A DNA stretch of 64,000 nt from Bacteroidia bacterium (GTDB lineage: Bacteria; Bacteroidota; Bacteroidia; Palsa-965). The translations under genes and the position numbers were made by a program. The stretch is taken from NCBI GenBank assembly GCA_023151315.1, contig JAKLJE010000015.1:1-64000 (forward strand). Reading direction: 5' to 3'. Of this stretch, positions 42,552 to 51,016 are shown one piece after another. The notes beneath the pieces are model-generated. The model ran no database searches. It had not been told where the DNA came from and saw nothing but the letters and a program-made list of their open reading frames with translations. Position 1 is the stretch's first letter, and the number at the start of each line of letters is the position of its first letter.

Positions 42552-45500
42552 TTATTTTCCTTTTGCCTTAGGTTTAGGTGCAGGTGCAGGAGCGGGAAGC
42601 TCCACGTTGGTTTCGCTGATCTGACGACCGTCAGAGAACTGACGAATAGTTGTCAACTGACCTTGATCGTTGTAGAAATACCATTTCGACCATTCCTCAC
42701 CCAAAGTCCAATATTCGTAACGTTTCAACTTTCCGTTCGGATACCAATAACTGCATTCTCCATCCAGTTCGCCTGCGTAAAACGTTTCCAATTCCTGAGG
42801 CTTCCCATCAGGATAGAAGCGCTTCTGTACTCCGTTACGATCACCGTAATCAAAGTTTTCGTCTTCCTTCAATGTACCGTCAGGATAATATTCCAGCCAC
42901 TTGCCATGGAATTCACCATTGATGAATTCGCCTTCAATAGACTTCTTGCCGTTATTGTAAAAGCATTCAACTTTACCGCTGCCTTCATCAAGTTTGATCA
43001 TCGGAACAATGGCGCCGTCTTTACCCTCGTAAGCATATCCGATCAGATTACCGCGGTAGAAGTACCGTACCCAAACCAACTTACCATCGGTAGAGTAGGA
43101 TTTCATTTCTCCGTCGATCACATCGCGGAACCAAACGCCGGTGCGTTGCAGTTGTCCGTTTTCATGGTAGTATTTCTGTTCGCCGTCAAGACCACCTTCA
43201 TAGTAATTTTCTTCCCAACGTTTATTTCCGTTCTCCCAATATGCGGTTGAAGGTCCGTGGCGATCATTGTTTTCGTATCTGGTTTCAATGAACAGCTGCT
43301 TGTCGAATTCGTAATAATCTTTCAATGTTCCTTCACGGCTGCCGAGGTTGTATTCTCCTTCCCAATCAACCGTTCCGTCCCAGCGATAAATCACATGCTT
43401 TCCTTTGCGATATCCACGGTAATATTCTCCTTCAAACCACGGATTGTTATTCGGATACAACGGTTTGAAATTCCCGTTTCCGGAAGGAAGTTTTGATTCA
43501 TAAACCATCACGCCTGAAGTATCGAAAATCGTTCTGCGGATATCAATGCCACGTTTCACCTGAACTTCTTCGGTCTTGCGGCCACGGCTGTCGAAATACT
43601 CCTGCACACCGTATGGATTATCATTGATATAATAGTTGTGTGCCTCAATCAAGCCACGGACATTATATTCATACCATTCGCCTTCCTGCATTCCATACTG
43701 ATACCAGCCTTCACTTGCAATGTTTCCGTTCGCGTGATTTGAAGTTGCATAGCCGTGCTCAAATCCGAAAATGAAATTTGTTTCGTAAGCAATCTTGCCA
43801 TTCGGGTGATATTCTTTGTATTTGCCGAAGTACATGCCCTGAATGTAATTAACGACACGCTTTTTCCAACCGCCATTCGGACTGTAGAATGTCCATTCTC
43901 CAACGCGTTCACCATTTTCGTAATCACCTTCTCCTGAAAGAATTCCTGTTGAGAAGTATTCTTTCACTGAAGTTCTTCCGATGATCTTCTTGTCTTCGAG
44001 CACTTCTCCTTTCAGATCATAATATTTAATCGAAAGCAGTTTTCCGCTCTTGTAGTTTCTTTCGCTCCAAAGTTCGCCGCCCCAGGCATAATCTTTCAAT
44101 ACTCCGTTGTACTTCCCGGCTTTGTAAGTTGCTTCTGTAGCAATTTTTCCGTTTTCATGGTATTCTTTCCAGAGGCCTTCGCGATTTCCTTTTTCCTTGT
44201 ACTTGCCTTCACGTTTCAACGCTCCGGATGAGTAATAAATTTTCCAGTCACCGAATGGCATGTCATTCTTGTACATTCCTTCTGATTCAAGCTTACCATT
44301 GGGATGGTAAGATTTTACAACTCCATTCTTCTTCCCCTGTACAACTTTCGCATCCATCTTAAGCGTTCCCCGGAAATCATATTCTTTGAAATCACCGTTC
44401 ACTTTCCCGTTAGCGAAGTTCATTTCGTACATCACCTGATCGTTCTCGTGGTAAACTTTGCCAACTCCCGTGAGAACTCCATTGGTCATTGTACCTGATT
44501 CTTTGAGATAGCCGCTGTATCCGTATTGTTCGTATGCTCCGTTCTCTTTGTCGGCTTTGTAGGTGTACACGCTACGCTTTTCTCCGTTGTCGTACCATTG
44601 TTCGGATGAGCCATCACGCAGTCCGTTTTTGTACATGGTCTTTTCCTTGGTCTTACCATTCATATGATAGTAAGTCCACTCTCCATCCATTTTACCCATT
44701 TTGTTGTACGTACCTTTTCCGAACAACAAGCCTGTACGTGCATAAAAATAGGTCCATTCTCCATATGGCTTTTTGGTTTTCGGGTCAGTATGTCCAACTC
44801 CCATAACCATCTTGTTATCGTAGAAAACCACATCACGATCCGTTTTTTCAGTAACAAGATCCAATGCGGGATGCTTGCTGTTATCGAGCAGATACTGCGA
44901 TGTCCATTGAGAGAATGCGCGGAGCTTGCTCTTGTTTTTCTTCCACCCTTTCTGAATTTCCGGGCTGGAGATGGAACTCATTGTCCAATAGTTGAAGGCG
45001 ACGAAATGTTTCTTGAGCATCATTTCAACGTAGTATGGAACGTATTTATCCATGTACCAGTTGTTGGTTCCTTCCTGATATTTCATTGCATCAAACATAA
45101 TCTGGCGCTGCTTTACAAATTTGTAATCAAGCGGAACGCGCGACTTGTAAGATGGACGATAGGCCTGTTCAGAACGGATGAGATCCAGAAGGTCGTTGAA
45201 GCAAACGTCTCCTGATTCTTCAGGTGTTAGTTTGTAATCAACATCAAAGTCGTAATTGTTGTTATAGAGATTTTCTACGGTAGTAACAACTTTGTCTGCA
45301 CGCTCGTTGCTGGTGGTAAGAATCAGATAGAATTCGAAAGAGAGAATTGCCGGAATCACGCGCCCCTGATCTGCAGCGCACTTACCGAGATAGTAGTGAC
45401 TCATTGCAAAGAAATCGTTGATGCGAACGGATTCCTGCAAACACTTTTCAGCTTCTTTGAACTTCTTTTCTTCGTAATAGGTTTTGCCCTTGTTGTAGTG

Positions 45501-45917
45501 CAGGAGATACGCGTACGGATACGTCTTTATACCTTCATCGAAGTATTTATGTGCGTCCTCGTATTTTTTCAATTCGCGGCACGCAATACCAGCCAGATTG
45601 AAAAAGTCAGCGCGGTTTTCCGATTCGATTTCAATTCCTCTTTTAGCGTTCAGAAGACACAAGCTGTCTTCATCATTATCGTCGTACGCAATGCAAAGTC
45701 GCAGCAATACGGTGGCGTAGTTCGTGTCGTTACGACCAACTTTCTTGTACATGGAAATAGCTTTCTCTTTTTTGCCAATTGCCATGTAATAGGACGCTTC
45801 TTTCAGAATGTCTGCTGAGTTTACCAGCTCAACATCCTGTTGTTGGGCGTTAACGATTTGTGGGGTAGAAGATAGGATCAGGCCTAGAACGACCAGAATT
45901 CTGAATACTGAACGCAT
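42552..45917 (-). CDS. Giant TPR + YwqK/MORN_2 repeat secreted protein
   Basis: 1121 residues from ATG 45917 (signal MRSVFRILVVLGLILSSTPQIVNAQ). About 25-245 are TPR repeats (KKEKAISMYKKVGRNDTN, YEDAHKYFDEGIKTYPYA). Roughly 380-1095 consist of more than twenty ~23-residue MORN_2/YwqK repeats of the form YYHENGKL..EG.Y.NG...G.WK.Y (YHPNGKLESEGMYKNDMPFGD). It ends in a Pro/Lys/Ala tail. YwqK is named an antitoxin in B. subtilis, but in Bacteroidota such proteins are mostly secreted repeats with no toxin partner. No toxin gene is adjacent. A perfect -7 element (45936-45943) precedes it. Confidence 0.85.
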   Translation of the reverse strand: MRSVFRILVVLGLILSSTPQIVNAQQQDVELVNSADILKEASYYMAIGKKEKAISMYKKVGRNDTNYATVLLRLCIAYDDNDEDSLCLLNAKRGIEIESENRADFFNLAGIACRELKKYEDAHKYFDEGIKTYPYAYLLHYNKGKTYYEEKKFKEAEKCLQESVRINDFFAMSHYYLGKCAADQGRVIPAILSFEFYLILTTSNERADKVVTTVENLYNNNYDFDVDYKLTPEESGDVCFNDLLDLIRSEQAYRPSYKSRVPLDYKFVKQRQIMFDAMKYQEGTNNWYMDKYVPYYVEMMLKKHFVAFNYWTMSSISSPEIQKGWKKNKSKLRAFSQWTSQYLLDNSKHPALDLVTEKTDRDVVFYDNKMVMGVGHTDPKTKKPYGEWTYFYARTGLLFGKGTYNKMGKMDGEWTYYHMNGKTKEKTMYKNGLRDGSSEQWYDNGEKRSVYTYKADKENGAYEQYGYSGYLKESGTMTNGVLTGVGKVYHENDQVMYEMNFANGKVNGDFKEYDFRGTLKMDAKVVQGKKNGVVKSYHPNGKLESEGMYKNDMPFGDWKIYYSSGALKREGKYKEKGNREGLWKEYHENGKIATEATYKAGKYNGVLKDYAWGGELWSERNYKSGKLLSIKYYDLKGEVLEDKKIIGRTSVKEYFSTGILSGEGDYENGERVGEWTFYSPNGGWKKRVVNYIQGMYFGKYKEYHPNGKIAYETNFIFGFEHGYATSNHANGNIASEGWYQYGMQEGEWYEYNVRGLIEAHNYYINDNPYGVQEYFDSRGRKTEEVQVKRGIDIRRTIFDTSGVMVYESKLPSGNGNFKPLYPNNNPWFEGEYYRGYRKGKHVIYRWDGTVDWEGEYNLGSREGTLKDYYEFDKQLFIETRYENNDRHGPSTAYWENGNKRWEENYYEGGLDGEQKYYHENGQLQRTGVWFRDVIDGEMKSYSTDGKLVWVRYFYRGNLIGYAYEGKDGAIVPMIKLDEGSGKVECFYNNGKKSIEGEFINGEFHGKWLEYYPDGTLKEDENFDYGDRNGVQKRFYPDGKPQELETFYAGELDGECSYWYPNGKLKRYEYWTLGEEWSKWYFYNDQGQLTTIRQFSDGRQISETNVELPAPAPAPKPKAKGK

Positions 45918-45935
45918 AGATAATAGGTTATCCAA

Positions 45936-45943
45936 CAAATTTA
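45936..45943 (-). promoter_or_regulatory. -7 element TAAATTTG of the YwqK-repeat/J-domain operon
   Basis: Perfect TAnnTTTG, 18 nt before ATG 45917; no TTG at -33. Confidence 0.45.
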
Positions 45944-45984
45944 ATGATTCATTGGAGAAATGAAAGTGAAAATTGCGGGTGAGG

Positions 45985-46398
45985 CTACAATGCAGGAATA
46001 CAATGACGAAGTTCCTCTATGGCATTTCTTCGTGGTATGGAAAAGCTGGAAGTGTCCTGCATTTCAACGTATTCGTACAAAGCCAATGATTTTATGTAGC
46101 GGTCTTTGGCAAAGGCTCCGTTCAGATCCACGTAAAGGTCGCCTTCCGTACGCAAGCCTTCTGCGAATATTTCGATTTGAGCCAATGTCAGATTGTGATG
46201 TTCCAGAAGTCTTTTCAGTAATTGCGAAGGAGCTAAAACTGCAATGAGTTCGGGATCTTCATTGAAATATACAGACCAACCGTTTCTGAGCTCCTGTCGT
46301 GCATCTTCTTCACGGCCTTGCTGTTTCAGTCCTAAAGCATGCGCAATAACTCTGGCATATTCTTCAATCATCCTCTGGATATAATCTCTCCGCAGCAT
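45985..46398 (-). CDS. Hypothetical helical protein
   Basis: A 137-residue, all-helical, soluble protein starting MLRRDYIQRMIEEYARVIAHALGLKQQG. Helix-turn-helix-like spacing (QELRNGWSVYFNEDPELIAVL, QLLKRLLEHHNLTLAQIEIFAEGL) looks like a small helical repeat. The opening RRDYIQRMIEE is shared by DUF6483-like proteins, but I do not assign it. It lies 2 nt after the upstream outer-membrane-like gene, so the two form an operon. Confidence 0.65.
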   Translation of the reverse strand: MLRRDYIQRMIEEYARVIAHALGLKQQGREEDARQELRNGWSVYFNEDPELIAVLAPSQLLKRLLEHHNLTLAQIEIFAEGLRTEGDLYVDLNGAFAKDRYIKSLALYEYVEMQDTSSFSIPRRNAIEELRHCIPAL

Positions 46399-46400
46399 GT

Positions 46401-46961
46401 TCAGTCTGATTTTAATTTCTGATTTGTTTTTACTGTCTTCATTCCGAAAGGAAGATTCACACCGGCAGAAAGTCGGAATCCTTCATTGATTACCTGTTGC
46501 TCTATGGGTTGATCTGCGAAATTGTATCCTGCGTACACATAAACTGTGCTGAACAGACATAGTCCGCCTTCCAGCGTAGCCACTCCGCTCTCCTGTCCTT
46601 CACGGAAGTACATGGCAAAACTTGCTCGTGCACCAAATAGTAATGCATGCCCTTCTATTCCCAGCTTGGCTCCGTAAATGGGGCGCGAACTGTTGAGGCA
46701 ATATTCTCCGCTTATATTAAATGCTCCGGCTGCTGCAGATACAAATGAACCCGGTTTATTACTGGATCGCATTCCAATGAGATTGATGCGGCCGAATCCC
46801 GCTTCCACCCAATGCTTGCTGATTTGATTTCCGTATCCGGCTTTCACCATCCAACCGCGTCGCGGCGTGAATTCCTGCTCATTGTCGGAAGCATTCGTTC
46901 CTTGCGCTAATAACGCTGAATACTGTATTGTCAAAACCAGAAGTAAGATCGTGTGACGCAT
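46401..46961 (-). CDS. Hypothetical outer-membrane-barrel-like protein
   Basis: 186 residues from ATG 46961 (a TTG two codons earlier is less likely): signal peptide MRHTILLLVLTIQYSALLAQ, then alternating amphipathic strands with many Gly and aromatics (GWMVKAGYGNQISKHWVEAGF, FVSAAAGAFNISGEYCLN, STVYVYAGYNFA). It probably forms a small beta-barrel in the outer membrane. Family not recognised. Confidence 0.65.
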   Translation of the reverse strand: MRHTILLLVLTIQYSALLAQGTNASDNEQEFTPRRGWMVKAGYGNQISKHWVEAGFGRINLIGMRSSNKPGSFVSAAAGAFNISGEYCLNSSRPIYGAKLGIEGHALLFGARASFAMYFREGQESGVATLEGGLCLFSTVYVYAGYNFADQPIEQQVINEGFRLSAGVNLPFGMKTVKTNQKLKSD

Positions 46962-47033
46962 TTTCAAAGTGAAGTTACAAAACGTTTATTCGTTCGCTGT
47001 TCACCGTTCTCGTGTTTACACTTCCAAACTGCG

Positions 47034-47060
47034 ACTCCCGAATGCCCGAATCCCGGACTC
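47034..47060. repeat. Second locus of the CGGGATTCGGG-type repeat
   Basis: On the minus strand this reads GAGTCCGGGATTCGGG... then CATTCGGGAGT, closely like the unit of the array at 18399-18519. It sits next to the stop of the TPM gene and may mark a repeat family scattered in spacers. Confidence 0.5.
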
Positions 47061-47847
47061 ACCACTTACCACTTACGCCGCCACCACCGAAACTTCCACC
47101 GCCGAAACCACCGAAGCCGCCACCTCCGCCGCCGCCCCAAGAGCCGCCACCGCCCCAGCCACCGCGATGAAAACGAGGTCCACCCATAGTGAAACCACCG
47201 CCACCTCCGCCTTTCGAAATCATTCTGGCAAGAATTATTGTAAGAATAACCAGCAGCAGAATTGTTTTCCAGGAAATGCCTTTTGATTTTTTCGTAGCCG
47301 CTTTATCGTCATAAGCATCTTTGGCCATCGCCATTAACGCGTCTGTTCCTTGATCAAGCGCTTCGTAAAATTCACCGTTCTTGAAAAGCGGAACAATGAT
47401 GTCATCCTTAACGTGAACATTTCGCGTAGCATTGATCTTCGGTTGTAAACCTTCTCCAACTGCAATTGCAATGTCACGCTGACCTGCGCCGCCGGTTGGT
47501 TTGATCAGGATAACAACTCCGTTATCGTACTTGTCGGTGCCAACGCCCCATTTTTCTCCAATGTTGGTGGCGTATTCCCAGGAAGCATATCCTGCAAGGT
47601 CGTCCACAATCACAATGACAATCTGATTGGAAGTGGAATTGCTGAAGTCCTGCAGTTTTTTCTCAAGACTTGCAGTCTCTTCCGCAGAAAGAAAATCAGG
47701 GAATTCTTTGGAGAGATTATTCACCATTCGCGCCGGTGAAGGTGCGTCCGGAATGTCCTTGTAACGGTCGTTCTGCGCACTCAGATTTCCTGAGAACAGG
47801 GCGAAAACCCAAAACAACAGCAACGGAATATATTTCAACTTCTTCAT
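47059..47847 (-). CDS. TPM-domain protein with C-terminal TM and Gly-rich tail (YgcG-like)
   Basis: 262 residues: signal peptide (MKKLKYIPLLLFWVFALFSGNLSAQ), TPM domain at about 45-180 (ETASLEKKLQDFSNSTSNQIVIVIVDDLAGY, NGVVILIKPTGGAGQRDIAIAVG), a TM helix (WKTILLLVILTIILARMIS), then a ~50-residue Gly-rich tail (GGGGSWGGGGGGGFGG). The TPM fold is linked to photosystem repair in plants and unknown roles in bacteria. It overlaps the next TPM gene upstream by 4 bp. The Gly-rich DNA may be repeat-prone. Confidence 0.88.
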   Translation of the reverse strand: MKKLKYIPLLLFWVFALFSGNLSAQNDRYKDIPDAPSPARMVNNLSKEFPDFLSAEETASLEKKLQDFSNSTSNQIVIVIVDDLAGYASWEYATNIGEKWGVGTDKYDNGVVILIKPTGGAGQRDIAIAVGEGLQPKINATRNVHVKDDIIVPLFKNGEFYEALDQGTDALMAMAKDAYDDKAATKKSKGISWKTILLLVILTIILARMISKGGGGGGFTMGGPRFHRGGWGGGGSWGGGGGGGFGGFGGGSFGGGGVSGKW

Positions 47848-48281
47848 CCGAAACTGATTGTGTTGGTGAGTTCGTTTTTGTCGTCGTCTTTCAATGGAAA
47901 ATGTTGTGTAAGTACATTACAGGAAGCATGTACTGCTTTCACAATTCCTTCCGCATGCTTTCCTTCTTTGAAAGATGAGATAAGATCACTGAGAGTCTGT
48001 TGCCAGAATCCTGCAGGAACTTTTTCGTTGATGCCGGAATCGCCGATGATTGCCGCTTTATGCGACTTTACTGCGATATAAATCAGCACACCTGTTCGAT
48101 CGCGGGTTTCATCCATCTTCAGACGCTTGAAAACTTTCTGTGCATGCTGATATGCATCAAACCAGCACCAGTTTTCAATGTGTACGCGGATTTCGCCTGA
48201 AGTCAGTTTTTCGGCTGACTCAATGGCGTCAATAACCTGCTGCTTCTGTTCCGCAGTGAGAAAATCGGTTGAAGAAGACAT
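47844..48281 (-). CDS. TPM-domain protein
   Basis: 145 residues, no signal peptide: MSSSTDFLTAEQKQQVIDAIESAEKLTSGEIRVHIE..., then GVLIYIAVKSHKAAIIGDSGINEKV. This is a stand-alone TPM domain, probably facing the cytoplasm or anchored through the partner TPM protein. Overlaps: TAATG with LemA (upstream) and ATGA with the YgcG-like gene (downstream), so translation of the three is coupled. Confidence 0.85.
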   Translation of the reverse strand: MSSSTDFLTAEQKQQVIDAIESAEKLTSGEIRVHIENWCWFDAYQHAQKVFKRLKMDETRDRTGVLIYIAVKSHKAAIIGDSGINEKVPAGFWQQTLSDLISSFKEGKHAEGIVKAVHASCNVLTQHFPLKDDDKNELTNTISFG

Positions 48282-48889
48282 TATTTGCCGTCTTTGAAAT
48301 CGAACTCCACTTTCGGAGCTTTCTCAGCACCTGCATCTGCTTCGAAGTAAGGCATCTTCTCGAATCCGAAAATTCCGGCCCAGATATTGCGTGGGAATTT
48401 CTGCACTGAAGTGTTATATGTTCCGGTCAGTTCGTTGTAATCCGTGCGTGCCTTCTTGATCATGTTTTCTGTTTCGGAAATCTCAGCACGCAATTCAGTG
48501 AAACCGCCGTTTGTCTGAAGTGTAGGATACTGTTCTGCAACCACCAACAATCTTCCGAGTGCGGATGATACATTGTTCTGCGCAGCCTGGTATTCCTTCA
48601 TTGATTGCTCGTTCAGATTTTCCGGACTGATTTTTACCTGTGTGGCGCTTGCGCGGGCATTGATCACCGCTTCCAAAGTGGATTTTTCAAAATCTGCCTG
48701 CCCCTGAACGGTAGCCACGAGATTCGGAATTTTGTCCAATCGCAATTGATACGCAGCTTCCACGTTCTGCCATTCTTTGCGAACCTGTTCACGTGATTCC
48801 ACGAGTGAGTTATACGTGCTGCATCCGTTCATGCCTGCAAAAGCAATGAAAAGACCCAGAATGATGAGAATGATGGTGCTGCGTTTCAT
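48281..48889 (-). CDS. lemA: LemA family protein
   Basis: A 202-residue LemA protein: N-terminal TM (STIILIILGLFIAFAGMNGC), then a long helical bundle with the family core YNSLVESREQVRKEWQNVEAAYQLRLDKIPNLV and ARTDYNELTGTYNTSVQKFPRNIWAGIFGF. LemA proteins are cytoplasmic-membrane proteins with unclear role; LemA beside TPM genes is a common Bacteroidota cluster. First gene of the three-gene operon. Upstream, TACCTTTA could be the -7 element. Confidence 0.93.
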   Translation of the reverse strand: MKRSTIILIILGLFIAFAGMNGCSTYNSLVESREQVRKEWQNVEAAYQLRLDKIPNLVATVQGQADFEKSTLEAVINARASATQVKISPENLNEQSMKEYQAAQNNVSSALGRLLVVAEQYPTLQTNGGFTELRAEISETENMIKKARTDYNELTGTYNTSVQKFPRNIWAGIFGFEKMPYFEADAGAEKAPKVEFDFKDGK

Positions 48890-48967
48890 TTAGCTGTTGT
48901 TTGTTTAGGTAAAGTCGTTTAAAGGTATGATATTATTTTAAGAGCTTTTGATTGATAACCCTTGTAA

Positions 48968-50848
48968 TCAATTAATCATCTCCACACTCCGCTTAATAAA
49001 CTTCGTCAACTCTTCACCTTTGAGCAATCCTTGTGAAAGCAGGGCAAGATCGGCGGTTTGCTTGATGAGTTTCTTCTTCGTGTCGGTGTCTGTTTCACTC
49101 ACGATTTTTGTTACCAGCGGGTGATTTGTATTCACCACCAGATTGTGCATCTCCGGCATATTTCCGAACATGTTCATTCCACCGCCCAGCGCGCTCATAT
49201 CTTTCATACGACGCATGAATTCCGGACGTGTAATCATCATCGGTGCTTCCGTTTCGCTCAATGATTCAAACATTACGTTGAATTGTTCTTTCGGAAGTTG
49301 TTCTTCAATTACAGGACGCAATGCATCTTTTTCTTCATCACTGAGTTTCGAAGGCATCGGCTCGTCTTTGCGGATGAGTTTGTCAATGGTATCCGAATCT
49401 ACGCGAACGAAAGATGTATTCTCCAGTTTGCTTTCGAGGAAGTTGATGAAGTGCGGATCAATCATGCTGTCCATCACCAATACGTCACAACCGCGGTCCT
49501 TAGCAGAAGCGATGTAACTGTGCTGCGTATTCACATCCGTTGCGTACAGGTACACAACCTTTTCATCTTTGTTTGTCTGGATCGGTTTCACTTTGTCATT
49601 GTACTCGTCCAGCGTAAACATTTTACCTTCTTCGTTACGGAGCAATGCAAACTTGCGTGCTTTCTCCCAGAACTTGTCGTCGCTGAGCATTCCGTACTGA
49701 ATGAAGATCCGGATGTCTTCATATTTCTTCTCGAAATCTTCACGGTCTTTCTTGAAGAGTTCCTCAAGTTTGTCCGCCACTTTCTTTGTGATGTGAGAGG
49801 AAATCTTCTTCACATTGCCATCGCTCTGAAGATACGAACGTGAAACGTTGAGCGGAATATCCGGGGAGTCGATTACCCCGCGCAGGAGCGTAAGGAATTC
49901 AGGGACAATCTGATCAACCGAATCGGTTACAAACACCTGATTGCAGTACAACTGAATTTTGTCTTTCTGTACTTCGAATGTCTTTTTGATTTTCGGGAAG
50001 TACAAAACGCCGGTGAGATTGAAAGGATAATCCACATTCAGGTGAATCCAGAACAGCGGATCTTCGAAATTCATCGGATACAATTCGCGATAGAAAGCTT
50101 TGTAGTCTTCATCGCTCAGATCCGAAGGTTTTTTTGTCCAGGCCGGATTCGGATTGTTGATCTGACGAGGTTGTTTTACTTCAATCTCTTTTCCTTCTGC
50201 GTCTTTTTCTTTTTTGGTTTCCTCGCCAAATTGAATGGCAACAGGGAGGAAGCGGCAGTATTTTTCAAGAATGTCGCGTAAACGACTTTCTTCGAGGAAT
50301 TCGAGAGAATCTTCCGCAACATGCAGAATGATATCCGTACCGCGTGATTCGCGTTCAGCAGGAGTGATTGTGTATTCCGGGCTTCCGTCGCATTCCCATT
50401 TCACCGCTTGAGCGCCTTCCTGAAAACTCTTTGTGATGAGTTCAACTTTGGCTGCAACCATGAACGCAGAGTAGAATCCGAGTCCGAAATGACCGATGAT
50501 GCCGTTCACTGCATCCGTTTTATCCTTGTACTTCTGCACAAATTCTTCTGCTCCGGAGAACGCAACTTGTGTGATATATTTTTCCACTTCTTCCGCTGTC
50601 ATACCGATACCGCGGTCGGAAATGGTGATTGTCTTTTTGTCTTTATCAACTGCCACCTTGACAAAAAGTTCGCCCAGTTCGCCTTTGGCTTCGCCCATTG
50701 CGGAAAGTGCCTGAAGTTTTTTGGTAGCATCGACGGCGTTTGAAACGAGCTCGCGCAGGAAGATTTCGTGATCAGAATAGAGGAATTTCTTAATGATCGG
50801 AAAAATGTTCTCGGTTTGAACGTTGATTTTGCCTGTTGTGGTTGACAT
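48968..50848 (-). CDS. htpG: Molecular chaperone HtpG (Hsp90)
   Basis: 626 residues from ATG 50848 (MSTTTGKINVQTENIFPI). Hsp90 N-terminal ATPase motifs are visible: ELVSNAVDATKKLQAL, ISDRGIGMTAEEV, GHFGLGFYSAFM, and SRGTDIILH. The middle domain (GVLYFPKIKKTFEVQKDKIQLYCNQVFV) and C-terminal dimerisation domain follow. It folds client proteins in the cytosol using ATP and is usually heat-induced; no CIRCE-type operator was seen in the 168 bp to the next gene. Monocistronic. Confidence 0.97.
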   Translation of the reverse strand: MSTTTGKINVQTENIFPIIKKFLYSDHEIFLRELVSNAVDATKKLQALSAMGEAKGELGELFVKVAVDKDKKTITISDRGIGMTAEEVEKYITQVAFSGAEEFVQKYKDKTDAVNGIIGHFGLGFYSAFMVAAKVELITKSFQEGAQAVKWECDGSPEYTITPAERESRGTDIILHVAEDSLEFLEESRLRDILEKYCRFLPVAIQFGEETKKEKDAEGKEIEVKQPRQINNPNPAWTKKPSDLSDEDYKAFYRELYPMNFEDPLFWIHLNVDYPFNLTGVLYFPKIKKTFEVQKDKIQLYCNQVFVTDSVDQIVPEFLTLLRGVIDSPDIPLNVSRSYLQSDGNVKKISSHITKKVADKLEELFKKDREDFEKKYEDIRIFIQYGMLSDDKFWEKARKFALLRNEEGKMFTLDEYNDKVKPIQTNKDEKVVYLYATDVNTQHSYIASAKDRGCDVLVMDSMIDPHFINFLESKLENTSFVRVDSDTIDKLIRKDEPMPSKLSDEEKDALRPVIEEQLPKEQFNVMFESLSETEAPMMITRPEFMRRMKDMSALGGGMNMFGNMPEMHNLVVNTNHPLVTKIVSETDTDTKKKLIKQTADLALLSQGLLKGEELTKFIKRSVEMIN

Positions 50849-51016
50849 AGTTAAAAGCTTTGAATTTGCGTGAATTATGGCGAAATGTGTGCCATTGATA
50901 GTGTTGTGACAATCTGACACAGTTCCCGATCGCTCAGTAAGGATTTTTAACGAAAAAAAGTTACGGTTTAGATTACCTTTACGGTATCCGGAGCATTATA
51001 GAGTAAAAGCTCACTT

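Noticed and set aside
42663-43250. 195-codon plus-strand frame opposite the YwqK-repeat gene
   Set aside because: Antisense shadow of a highly repetitive coding sequence; the minus-strand frame has clear MORN_2 repeats and a signal peptide.
42552-45917. Toxin-antitoxin system (YwqK antitoxin name)
   Set aside because: No toxin gene beside it, and the protein is a very large secreted repeat protein, not a small antitoxin.
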